A DNA stretch of 64,000 bases from Ligula intestinalis. Lineage: Eukaryota; Platyhelminthes; Cestoda; Diphyllobothriidea; Diphyllobothriidae. Shown piece after piece: positions 22,639 to 34,536 of this stretch. The stretch is taken from the NCBI GenBank assembly GCA_036362985.1, contig JAYGXS010000003.1:49168423-49232422 (forward strand), written 5' to 3'. Both the position numbers and the translations under genes were made by a program. The first letter of the stretch is position 1, and every line of letters starts with the position of its first letter. The notes beneath the pieces were generated by a model. It ran no database searches. It had not been told where the DNA came from and was given only the letters and a program-made list of their open reading frames with translations.

Positions 22639-22850
22639 AAGGTATTGACATTCGTTTATAAATGTTTACCGACCGCTAACGGAGCTCACTTGTTCGCCAT
22701 GCCTTATGTATCAGTATCGGGCCATGCCTAGACTGCTAGTCACTTAGTGGCTGCTGTCAGGGCCCGAGCAATGAAACCCAGGGCAGAGCGAGACAAATGA
22801 GTTCCGTTAACGGCCAGTGAACGTTCATTAACGACTGTCAATACCTTTCG
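22639..22850. repeat. Foldback (palindromic) module
   Basis: The arms (about 22639-22705 and 22781-22850) are inverted copies: AAGGTATTGACATT...CCGCTAACGGAGCTCA against TGAGTTCCGTTAACGG...ACTGTCAATACCTT. The spacer is about 75 nt. A tRNA-derived SINE head follows at once on the right. Confidence 0.75.
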
Positions 22851-22867
22851 ATGAAATTCGGCAAGAT

Positions 22868-23060
22868 AACGAGCTGATAGCTCAATGGTTAGGGCGTGAG
22901 ACTTCTAATCAAAAAGGTCGCCAGTTCGGGCCTCGAGTGGTGCACCACTTGAGGCCGCGCACAACTGGATGACGACGGCTAATAAGCCAGAAATAACCAT
23001 AATAGTCTTTATAGTGTTTGCCGGAAATACCACCTGTCTAGATGCAGACATCCTGCTATC
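22868..23060 (+). repeat. tRNA-derived SINE
   Basis: An A box TAGCTCAATGGTTAGGGC (from 22878) and a B-box-like GTTCGGGCCTC (22924) sit at tRNA spacing. A non-tRNA body follows (GGCTAATAAGCCAGAAATAA and TGTCTAGATGCAGACATCC) that recurs in the other copies. Confidence 0.75.
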
Positions 23061-26000
23061 CAGTATTAAACTAGGCAAAACAAACTCCCCCTTGTTGACC
23101 GATTCAAAAGTCTCTTTGAACGCCTGTAAAATTCATCTTCGATGCCATCGACGTGTGGCTTGGTTGTTCTTTGCAGAAGAAACACAGGTTAGGGCACGCA
23201 GCATACCCAGACTTCTCATTTACCTTCCTCCCTCCTGTTAATGTTTATTGGTTTGAGTTTTCTGTCCAGACTTTGAGAAGGTTGAAGTCAGGGCGTTGTT
23301 TTGTCCAACAGTAAGGAATTTAACTCTTGTTTATTATGAAGTCGCCTCTGTACGTGAAAGTATCGATGCGCATCCGTAATTAAAATACCCTTGTCTGTCC
23401 GCAATTCGGTCCCATAAACAACCTCTGCTAAGAGCGTGCTCCGGTGAATCCGCCTCATCTTCTGATGTCCTACTCTGAACGAAGAGAGAAGAGATACAGG
23501 ACTTTCATGGTGGTGCGGTTTCAACGGTTCCTTATAAGAAGAGCTCCAGTGCTGTGATAGGTGATTTTGTCGCTAACTTCCAATTGAAACATTCAATGTC
23601 TGGTTGCGCATTTATTCTGCACGAAAACGTAGTTCATCCTATTAGGGCATAGTTAAATTACCTCAAAGGCTGGATGCAAAACTGATCGCAGACCTTCGTA
23701 CTTTAAGAAAATTTCGGCTGTGACCTAAAGGGCTGTTGCACAGACGAAGCACATACCAGTGGGATCTGAACTACGATAAGGTTCGTAAACAGGGAGTTTG
23801 AAGGGTGGAGGAAAATAATGGTAACTGGTAGATGTAAAAACCAAGAAAGTTGTTAATATAAAGCATGGTTTGGAAGCACCCTAGTTGACTTTAAGAGACA
23901 GCGCAGAATTTGAAAAAATGGTATGTATTAATAAGTTTGTCGCAAAATGTTCTAGCGTATCACTAGCAGTGGTTGAGCAGAAAACTAACCAATACTGATT
24001 ATTACTACCAATTAATCATTTTAATTATTGAATGATGGAATTATTGCATATCTAACCAACGGTTATTGAAACGTCAACCGTGACCATAACCGTAGTCTAC
24101 CAGCTGTGAAACCTAATCACAAACTAGAAATCTAACTGCCAATAGTCCATAACCAAATCATCAGCGCACGCCTCAACGCAAACTCTAGGCCCACAACAAT
24201 CGCGTGAATGACACTGTCAGGCCAGATCTTATTGCTAATTTATTTGTAATGGACACTAACATGCCTACTGAAAGATAATCCAGTAGTAATGCAAAAATAA
24301 ATGACCCAGTGGAGCCCCATTATAGGCCCCCGCCCAAATGTCGTCAATACAGTGTTACCGGTAGTGTAATTTGTTACTCATTCGATTCATGATGGACCGA
24401 CAGCTACTGACTCGAAAATATCATTTCTAGAGTTCTGAAGAATATTACTGCGATAAAAATCAAAGAAACCAGATTCTGTTCGTATTTCTATCTCCTACCT
24501 TTAACTTAAATTTGGATTGCCCTGAAAATGATAATGAGCACCCATGTTTTGCGAATGCACTGATAACAGGGGCTGCCTTTCTCTTTTAAATCTGTAGCAG
24601 GTTTACGAACAAATTGCACAGGAATTATCTTTTCTAGTTCCGCCGGCAAAATTGAAATAAATGACCTCAGGTCTGCCAACACTGGTCCGAGAAACCCAGC
24701 AGCTCCGATATCTTCACAGGAAGGTAAAGTGGAACGAAACTGGTATTCAAGACCACTTATTTTTTACACCATTTCACTTCAAAGGATCCCTTTCAAGATG
24801 AAAGGGAGCCCAGTGTGTGACCAAGTTGTTAACCACCACCAGTCGAAAGATAATTTCCCCTTCCCCCACAGGCTGTCTGGGTACCTTTAAATGTATAAAT
24901 GGCGAGAAGCACACAAGCGCAACAAAAGCCCGCTTTCACCCTGGTTGTTGAAGCAGTCCCTTGAGATCTTCAAAGAATCTGGTCAAGAAGTAAAACCAAA
25001 TTGTTATAGGCGTAAAATGTCGACTGCAACCCTCTGTCACTATTCTGAGGCAGAAGACCAAGCAGGCAGCGGAACACGATTGTCATTGCGGCCGCACGGA
25101 CCCACCCAGGCCACAAAAACCAGCATTCAGTCCGCATATCTGCGCAGATAGTAAAAGCAAGGATTTTATGATTCATGGTTGCGTGTTGACCCCATCCGAG
25201 GAATAGCATTCGACTTCTCCCTTTGCATTCTGGTTTATGGACCAAACTAAATTTCTTTACCCTCCCACAGTGCGCAGGTCAGGGCGCCAGGCGACAATAT
25301 GGGGTGATTATGGCCGATTTGGTCAATTGGAAACAGCCTACGTGCGTTCTAAGACGGGGGTTAACGCCCTTCAAAAATGGAACAAGATAAGATCACAAAT
25401 GCGTAGGCTTTTAGGAGACATTTACGGACGTTGTGTTCTCCTCAAAATTGGACGCCTTCCGGTCTGCAGCTGCTACCGCTCCCACGCAGTCTCGTCAAGC
25501 TACAGAGAACAACAACGGGCTGTAAGGTGAGGCCATTACCACCCCGTGAAGTCTACCACCATGCTGTGATCGTTGTTGTTCTTGAAGAATTTACCCACTA
25601 CACCCTATGCGTAACAGCTGTCACTTGCACGCACGACGATGCGTGCGGCGATGACCACTTCTGTTTGAAGGGTGAAGGAAGGTGAGAGGTGGGTAAGATG
25701 TGCGTAGCCTTGACTATCCGGCCGGCAAACGCAAGGTTAAGACGGTGTTCGCGTTGGAGTTGCACGCCCTCGCCCTCATTTCCCTCAGCGCCACTGCCGG
25801 TGACTTATGTTGCTTTTGCCAGCCGAGTCTTACGTACCCGCGTGCGACAGCCTCCGCCCACGCCCTGGCTTCACCTCCGGCTTGCAGCGCGGTGACGCCG
25901 ATCGATATTTATATCGTGATCGATTAGTTGTTATCGCCTACTCTTCACGTCTGGATGAAAAAACAAAACAGCTGAAAGCGCTAGCGATGGGACCAGCTTG

Positions 26001-26136
26001 GTTAGCATGCTCGTTGCTACCGCTTGCCAAGCTGTCGGTTTTCTACGTTACTTCTGCAAAACTTTATCCTTTTAAAGGTCTTTGGATTTGGGCGCGTCCA
26101 AGTGGTTGCTCATCTCTCAACGATAGCTCCGTCTGT

Positions 26137-26315
26137 CATGGGCTCTTAATCTGAAACCTAGAGGTACGAATATTCCAAGACTATATGGTCTGCCAAAAAC
26201 GCATAAGAAAGGCGTACCTCTACGACCTATTCTGTCCATGACAAATTCTCCTCAACACAAGCTGGCACAGTGGCTTGTCAACGAATTAAAGCCAATTCGG
26301 CAACGATTCGCCACT
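26137..26315 (+). pseudogene. PLE reverse-transcriptase fragment
   Basis: Translation gives NIPRLYGLPKTHKKGVPLRP followed by ILSMTNSPQHKLAQWLVNEL, equivalent to the IPRMYGLPKIHKQGLPLRPI region of the PLE at 12.3-16.2 kb but clearly diverged, so it comes from another PLE lineage. It is cut on the right by the N gap. No matching N-terminal or downstream RT blocks are visible around it. Confidence 0.8.
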
Positions 26316-26325
26316 NNNNNNNNNN
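26316..26325. other. Assembly gap of 10 N
   Basis: Ten N directly after a PLE reverse-transcriptase fragment. The sequence on the right does not continue that coding frame. Confidence 0.9.
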
Positions 26326-29082
26326 GTCGCAGTCAAAGTGTTGAAGAATTTCCGCGAGATTGTTACCTTCAATTATTTCGTGGTTTCTATTATGCAGAAT
26401 GCTTTGAACAGAATAAGACAGATTGGTTTTGTCTTATCCACAATACCTATCTTCCTTTCCATTAGAGAATAAATCCCACTCTCTATAAGTGCTTTTTAAA
26501 AAGGTGGACGTTTAAAGGTCTTTTGCTTGTCCATGTTTTGACAGACTGCGTGCTTAGTCATGTAAAGAATATGGTACTTTACCCTGCAATTTAACAAGGA
26601 CAAGGAGGTTTTGAAATTTGCAAGCGTGCTTGCTTGTGGAGGGGAGGGGTGATCATTTTCTTATTCTGAATGCAGGGCGGTCCTGGTGATGCGTCCTATG
26701 GAGAGACCTGTGTAGGAAACCTACCTAGTCCTTTGATGAATGACGTCAAAGTACTTTATGCGGAATTAGGAGCATGCGCAAAACTTTAGAGAACAGTTAA
26801 ATGAGCAGACAAAGCGAGATGTGTGAGAGTGTTGTGTGTAAAATAACACATCAACTAAGCCTGACACTTGAGGCCTGCTACTCAAATGCCAACTCCGTCA
26901 ACAGGTATATAGAACTTCCCGCGACCTAAAAAGTCTTACGCCATTGCGTGAGTAAAGGTCAGGACAAGGTCACATCGAAGTTCAAAAATGTGAGCAAACA
27001 TTGCCGCTCGACAAATCCACTGGAAGAGGAAGGGGGACTATCAGCATCCTCCACCGTTGAGATGAAGCGCAACACCAACAGCCGTCAAGTTATTCCAACA
27101 AACACAGTGGGGTAGAGTAGCAAACGAGGGGAAAAAATCAATCAGCCCACGGCCGACAAGGGACAGTTCAACCGTCGATTTTGACAATGTCTACTACGGG
27201 CTTCAGCAAACTAAAGCAATGCGATGACTTTCGCTGGGTTATGGTGAAAGTAGACTCGCGGAGTATCTACCCCGCTCTCTCTCTACGCTCACATAGGACC
27301 CGATGTGAAGACAAAAGTCAAGAAGACTGGAGATGTGGGGGGGGGGGGCGCAGGCGGCTGACGCGATCAACAGACAACACGCGTACCAATAGCACACCTT
27401 GCTAAGTAGGCACCCACCTGGGAACGCCACATAAAGACTACATTAAGATGGAGCCATTGAGCCTGACTCTCAGCCCGCAGTTAGCCACTATACAAAACAC
27501 ACTGGACTGACTGCGGTGTCCAAGTTATCCAGTCAGTTGGCAACCCTCCAAGCCAAGGTTTTAAGCGCACCGTGACAGTTTTAAGCGCATCAGATTGCTT
27601 ATAGAGAGGAAAGGAGTGCGCTGAGGGTTGACTCCATTCTCTCCCCAACTACCAGCAACAGGCCACCACCTAGCCGATCGGTCGCCTGAGGTAGGATGGG
27701 CGCAGTGCAGTACAACCACACATTCCAGCTACTGCTCGTTAATGCCAGTGAACGCTTTGACAAAAGAGAACCGGCCCAGCGCTCAAAACGTTAGCGAAGA
27801 CAAAAAGAAGCTCGTTTCGGTAAACACTAACATATTCTGAGACAAAGACAGCTCCGTTCTCCCTGTGACAGGTTGCGTCATCTTTTGGATGGAAAATATT
27901 CAGCGAAAATTCGGTCACAGTCCTTTGCTGAAATCCGCAAATTAAAGCAGTCTTTAGAGTTGGAGCGTTTTGATCGTATTACTGTGTTACGTAGAAGATT
28001 AAGAGGACCCTTCCCTTTTGGGTTTCTCTTCTGGGTTTAGCACTGAACATTGTTCAGCTAGGTTAACCCCAATATTGATCGAATGAAAGGTTTTACGAAT
28101 AAAAGACCCATCATTTTCAGAAATGTTGAGGCTGTAACTGCAAGTATACTTAGAGTTGAGCGAAAACCTAATGTTTTAAATTTCCACTTGAACGATAGTG
28201 GAAAGATGACCACAGAGGATCCTTTGGGAAACCATTCAAAACTGAGACTCCATCCATCAGTCTTTGCACCGGCTTCAAGCTACAGTTGCTGCATTTTTCA
28301 TGCAAATAAACGAGTGCGAGTAAGTCGTCATCTAAAATCTGCCCCATCCTGAATGTTTTCATGAACTGACCTCAATGAATTCCTCATCTTCTGCTTCTTC
28401 GGCCCGTTTTCTATATTTCCGTGTTAAGTGACCTGGCACCTTTGGTTTAAGTAACTAGACAATTTTTACGCGATTACTTTCTGCAGACTGACCACTGCCA
28501 CACACAAACCGATGTCTTAACACATCCCACAGTGCTTGCGTTTTCTGACTTAAATTTCAGTTTATATCTCGGCAACATTAATGTCATTGAGATGTGTCAT
28601 TAGTTTAAAATGCCCTCAGGTGCGCAACGTTTGTTTCAACGTGAGACAGTGCAATCAAATGACAGTAAGTGTAAATAAAATCACATTTGCAGTAGGAGTT
28701 GATAATCGGCAGAAAAATTAACCGAAATATCTTGAACGGTCTCCAAATTATTGGACTCACATAACTGACACTGAGCAGAATTTTGTATAACCAACCTTTG
28801 ACTCAACCTCGTAAATGGTACTGCAAAAATGGCCAAATATGGATGTTTTCCCTCCTCTTACTTGTCGCTTGCACTTACTAGATCTCATTTTATGGCAATG
28901 ACACGCAGGGATAGAGGGTTTTACGCTCCTTTTATGGCCAATGACAACAGCTTTGCATGTTGAACTTGAAAGGAGGTGATATGTTGATCGATAGCCCTGC
29001 CGGCGAGGAGAAAAGATACTGGAATGGTTATTGCTGGCTAATTAAACGTCAAGTGATCCCCAGTGGAGGCTCAAACGGCGGC

Positions 29083-29152
29083 CCACAAGAGGCTCGAACC
29101 TGCGACCTTTTGATCTGAATTCTAACCCTTGAGCCATTGGGCCACTGGCTCG
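29083..29152 (-). repeat. tRNA-derived SINE head, minus
   Basis: The minus strand reads GTGGCCCAATGGCTCAAGGG (A box) ... GATCAAAAGGTCGC ... GGTTCGAGCC (B box). It is the best preserved promoter of the family here. Confidence 0.75.
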
Positions 29153-29159
29153 TTTCCTT

Positions 29160-29290
29160 GACAGTTTACGTCAGGAGATAGTTTTATTTGAGTAACGTTT
29201 ACCGATCGCTAACGGAACTCACACGTCCCGCTCTGCCTTGGGCTTAATTGTTGAGCCCCCCAGTAGCCGCATAGGGGCTAGTACTCTAGC
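29160..29290. repeat. Half foldback module between two SINEs
   Basis: GTTTACCGATCGCTAACGGA and CGCTCTGCCTTGGG match one arm of the foldback modules at 22.6 and 52.1 kb. The second arm is missing. Confidence 0.6.
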
Positions 29291-29470
29291 CAGAGCGTTT
29301 AACTTCTGATCAAAAGGTCACGGGGTCGAGCATCGAGTAGCACACCACTTGGGGTTGGCTATGACTGGCTGATGATAGTTAATCAACCAGAAATAGGCAT
29401 TCCGCCCGCCCTTGTTTTTCCGACAGTGATATCTGCCTAGACGGGGAGTTGCTGTGCGAAGATATCTTGA
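29290..29470 (+). repeat. tRNA-derived SINE, plus
   Basis: AGCGTTTAACTTCTGATCAA, AAAGGTCACGGGGTCGAGC and the body TTAATCAACCAGAAATAGGC ... TGCCTAGACGG follow the SINE at 22868-23060. It is head-to-head with the minus copy at 29083-29152. Confidence 0.7.
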
Positions 29471-32400
29471 TTGAACTAGAAGTACGCACACGTTCGGTGT
29501 TTGTGTGTGTGTGTGCCCATACAACGAACCATACTGTTGGTGTACTAAAATAACATGGGGCGATATCGGCGCATAACAGGGAGTATCATAGATGTGAACC
29601 CTTAATACGCCTAAGCGCAGACTCACGCTGCATCGACCACCTGCATCCGCCCTCGTCTCAGGTCTTACTGAATAGGTTTTAACCTATACCCACGTGAGTG
29701 AGGGAGGAGATAGAGTGCAGTAGATACTGCTTCAAGTGAAATTCACTGTCACTACGCCTAGATGGGTGCGGAAAATGCAAAGCGCGCTTACTCGAAACCA
29801 CAGCAGAACTCGCATTGACAACCAAAAACGTTTTCTTATGCTGAAAATGAAGGATCAATGCACTTTGATTAATACTTTGTACTAATACCCACCTTAATCA
29901 AATATTCTATGCATTGATTGATCAGCACTATTTCCTACACATACATTATGCGTTTTACGCGAATTCACGCGTTGCGACACTTGAAAGGTTTATTTTAGTA
30001 TCAGTTACCTGTGTCCACAGATATGCATGACCTGAGGTAATTAAATGCAGCACTAAAACACATATACTGCTCTCAAGAAGTGTAACTAGTGCTTATGCTG
30101 CCAGTCTTGCACCTTGGCCTATATCTTCCCAGTAGACACTCCAAATTATGACCAAAAACTCTGGTGAAGTACGGACCTCCCTTACTGGTAGGACATTTTG
30201 AAGCATATTAATTGTCTATTGACTGACGCGTTTTAGTAATTATTCCTTGATAAGTTAGGCTAATTAATCATTCGCAATTTGTACCGGCTATCGAACACGA
30301 ATCATTACTGGCCTTTTAGTAATCGCATAGGCGATATTTTAGGTGGTCGGTCTAATTACCAGAGTAGAAGGCACGCCCTGGGTTACTTATTTAATGATAA
30401 CCTTGTCTTAAAGGATTGGTCTTGTCGCGGATGTTTAATTCGTCCGGCCAGAAATAAATTTTTACTTCGTATTTATTGACCAGTGCTCTTTTCAGTGCAC
30501 CGCTTTTTGATGCATATTACTCAGTGAGTGTAGAGTAGTATTTGCGAAGGGGACTTGTTTGATTGAACGAGACACTTGTCAGTCCTGGATCTTGGATTTG
30601 AAATTTAATCCAGAGTATACGATACGTCTGATAAACTTCCTCACGAAATATGTCCACTGCGTCAAATCGCGGCTTTTTAAAAAAATTGCCCTCTGGCCTG
30701 CTTCGAAAAACCACATGCTATAACACGATGATAACTTATATAGCGTGCATTGTTTTCACTGATTCTCCATGCACTTTCACATTAAAAAATATTTTCGAAA
30801 AACCATGTACAAAATGCGTTTTACTGGTACTAATTTGGTAGAATTTTACCCCTCTTTCAAATTTTAACAGTTCTGATAATCCTGCAAGCAACTTTCCTCA
30901 AATTTGTAAATGTTTGATTATTTCTCCCATACCAGCGGGAACGCATTTACGAAAACTTATAACTAATAATAAGCAGCATTAGGCATGTTAAGTACTTAAA
31001 AGGACTATAACAATTATTAAGTGTTTGTTAAGAAAACTAAAATTTTCTGGATAATTTCCAGGTTGTTAAGACGTCACAACTAGCTACAAATTAGAAAAAT
31101 AGATTAAAATATTTTTTTAAGTCGAAAACGTATAGCACCCACTAGTTTTATACAAAAAGAAATTACCTCTAGGATAAATATTTTGTTTGTGTGGTAATGA
31201 TTGGATCCGTAGTTATTGAATATCGTTGAATAAAGTATCTCTTCATTTCGCTAGCTTTCGGTGCATTCATTGATTAGCTTATTAATTGTCCGTCTGTTTG
31301 ACGTTAACATAAAACCCTTTAAAATAAGCTATAAGTAAACAGCATTTACCGAAAAAAACGAGCTTTTGATTATTATTTCCTATGCAGATGGCCATGTTGG
31401 TCAAATGTGGAAATGCTCAAAAACAGGAAATCACATTTTCGAGCATCCAACATGTCTAAAAGATACCACGCATATTGTTATTCCTAAGATAAATAAAAAA
31501 GTTTCCATAATAGATTACCTTTTTAAAATGAATTTATTGGGTAGTTAGCCTACGAACTTCTGCGTATATTAGCTTTTTCAAAGGTATGCTCACAGGGAAA
31601 TTGGGGACTTTTGACAATTTGTTCAATTTATCTGAAGATAAACGATTAAATTTGACTGGAAATGAAAGAACGCACCTTTCTCCTTATAACGGATTATTTT
31701 TTTCTTGAGCAGATTCATTGCGAAATCCGTAATAAACGTGCGGATGCAGGAAAAAAGGCCACTTATATGACCATTTTTGAAATACTTATTATTCTTCTGG
31801 CTGTTCCGTTTCTAGATAACGCTTGAGTGGAACCTATTGTTGACAAAAAACTATATTTCTACATGACTTACATTCAATAAGGCCTTCTATGGGCTGTCTT
31901 TGCGGTAACATGTAGAAACTTTGTTTACGCGCACGGCCAGCTGTGTGGTAAAAGAAAGTGTTCTACCAAGGACTTTTTGTTTCTGCATTTTTTTGCATAA
32001 AAACTTCACAAAATAGCTTAATATAATTTTTAAAACTCCTACTGCGGCTTGTTTCTGAAAATAAATGCGATTCCTTAGACTTCGCTTAAGTTCGATTTGA
32101 TCAATTTCGCACAGAATTTTACAGTACTGAAAGAGATTATTATTCCACCATTTTTTACTAAGTATGGAATTCTTCCACTGCACAATTTATAGTAGAAGAA
32201 AGTTTCATCCTGTCTTTCCTTATAGCATAGGGAATTCTTTTAATCGAAATATACTCGTGAATTAGCCAAAATGAGAGCCTAGTTCCCCCAACAACTTTAA
32301 ATAAGAGGACAGTTTTCCAAACCAAAGCCCTTTTTATTATAAATTCCACTCAGTTCATCAAAATAACCTGTCCATATATACGCTAAACTACCAAGTTAAA

Positions 32401-34283
32401 TTTCGTCCTGAAAGTTGTTTGCAGGATTCGCAGAACTGTACTTTGGAAAGATGTTTTTGTTCGGACATGAATGCGTTTATAATTTTGAGATTAATGACGA
32501 CCGTGAAAAGTGGATAAAATTATTCTGAACCAATTACCTCTCGGTGATCTCATATGAGCTCACTTAAAAATTAAGAGCTTTCGTAATTATCTGTCTGTAT
32601 ATGCGCATACGTATCATCCCAGTGATCTCATATGGAATCACCTTATATCTCGTTTTTTTTCTATTTAAAATGAAATTCTGACTATTTCGCCGTGTTTCTC
32701 ACGCTTTTTTACCGTAGGTATCCAGGTTTCATAACAAAAATCAACGCAGTTAACATTATGGAAGGTAATGGGTGAATATTGTAGATAAAGATAGACACTT
32801 TTTTACACAAATAATATGCGGCTTGTACGTTTGTAACCATAAATTCAGGTCTAGCAACATATTAGGTTGAAAATAATTCATACATATAAAAAATTTGTAA
32901 AATCGATCTTCGGGGAAGAAATTGAAGTCATTATACTCTACTATCGACTGAATACAAGAAGGAATATTTTTGTACTTGAATTCTGTAAAATATTTTCGAA
33001 GTTATAAGTGCAATGAAAAGCAACGGGAAATTTGCCGATACTTTCAGTAGCAAAGTTTTACAAAGTATCGTTTTTGAATGTGGTTAGGATGCTTTTTTCT
33101 TCTGAAGTCGGCGTTCGTACGTGCGTGTTAGGGTTATACTTAACGAGATTTAATAGTATAACTGAGAAACACTCCGTTTGTTTGCGTTCATCTTTTATTA
33201 GTCGTCTTGTGCAGTCTAAGCCGGTCATGTACCCGTAATAAAAAGACCATAGGTATACTTTTGAGGTATCTGCTTTATTCAAAATATCCTGCTAAATGTA
33301 GTTTGCATGAAATATTCATGGTACTTTAATGAGCTTTATTATGTAGAGCTAAGTTAATCTTCTGTTCCACAAGGAAGTATGATGTTGTGACGCCAGGAAA
33401 CGTTGCGTTGTATACTATTCATAAATTTTAAAAAACACATTCTAGTCTGTCCTGCAATTTTTGTAAGATATGATCCTCCTTACGACGAGACGATGAATAT
33501 TTATCCTCCTTTCTCGTTTTGCTTTGAGATATGCAAACCTCACTGGGTATCTTTCAGAGCTTATTTTTGCAGTTTTAGTGAAAAAATTCCCTTGCATCTG
33601 CCAGATAACCTCACTAAAACACGAACTCCACTTGATACTTTATTAAACAACCTTAGCCCAGACTTCCATCAGAACAGGACTTCACTGCAATGTGGATGCA
33701 AAATGACATTTTTTGGGCCCTAATGTTGACGAATAGGTGTCGTTTGGGTTATGGCCCCAGCAATGCTCATGTGCAAACGATGGCCATACTAACAGTAAAT
33801 TAGCTGTTTTCACTTATTCAAGTATAACAGTCCAAGCCCCATTTTACAGACAGTTAAATTTCCGCGGGAGGATTGAGGCATTTTTGGATGAAAGCATAAA
33901 TTATTTATTCAGCAGTCCCTGTGACTGGTGGTGATAACTGGATTATCCTCCTTTATATGGATTCAGCGAAGAGGCTTCATTTCATTGCCTTAAAAGAGGT
34001 CATAAGGTGACTTGACTTACTCATACCAAAACGAAAACAATTGAAGCTGATCGAAAACCTTTTTAAATGGGAGGCATCATCGAGTATAATTCTTTGACGT
34101 ACCTTTGACAGTATTAATGGTCATTTTGCTTTTCATTTAAGGACCAAATGTTGTTAAAAACCTTCTATATTGGCCTCCATCTCAGTGGCTGAGCAAGCAT
34201 GCCATGGCTAGTCAATAAAGAATGTGAGTTAAAAAAATAGGGCTAACAAAAAGAGTACTTCAGTCTTAATAAGGCAATATTAC
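29471..34283. other. Unassigned intronic DNA
   Basis: Strongly AT-rich from about 30.8 to 33.2 kb, with no exon, RNA gene or repeat family recognised. A short (GT)n run lies near 29.50 kb, where the GC-richer SINE-bearing DNA ends. Confidence 0.5.
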
Positions 34284-34536
34284 CCAAAATGGCGACAATT
34301 TCGTCATCCTGAATTACTTCCAGTGAGCCGGTCACGACAAAACACAGTTGGTCTATGCTTTCGCCCTGATGGAAGATCAGATCACCTGGAGCGGTGTGAA
34401 GGGTGTTGAAATTGACAGCTAGGGAACGCAGGCAACCATCGCTGGCCAGGCGGAACGCGGGGTGTTCATTGAAGACCATGCGATTGAGGTGAATGCACAA
34501 GTCGGCCTTCATGTCCTTAGGGCAGTAGTTTAACAC
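34284..34536 (-). CDS. eag: EAG/KCNH potassium channel, internal exon (C-linker end and first half of CNBHD)
   Basis: A 253-nt exon between a TTTTAG acceptor (just above 34536) and a GTAATA donor at 34283. It starts in phase 0 with [19 protein letters not shown], the C-linker helix that joins the S6 gate to the CNBHD in EAG channels. It continues through [39 protein letters not shown] and [17 protein letters not shown]. The last nucleotide opens a Gly codon completed by the next exon 23.2 kb away. All EAG-family landmarks are present with no internal stop or frameshift, so the exon looks functional. It lies alone, more than 20 kb from the next coding exon on either side. Confidence 0.96.

Larger units (their letters stand above)
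11070..34283 (-). other. EAG intron of about 23.2 kb
   Basis: This intron separates the two halves of the CNBHD. It holds the large PLE (12334-16240), MITE, SINE and foldback copies, a PLE fragment beside a 10-N gap, and long unassigned AT-rich stretches (11.1-12.3, 16.25-19.8, 20.0-22.2, 23.1-26.1, 26.3-29.0 and 29.5-34.2 kb). I see no host exon in those stretches. Confidence 0.85.

Noticed and set aside
24891..26154. Cluster of overlapping plus-strand frames in a GC-richer stretch
   Set aside because: The frames overlap in different phases with no shared domain. Base composition alone explains their length.
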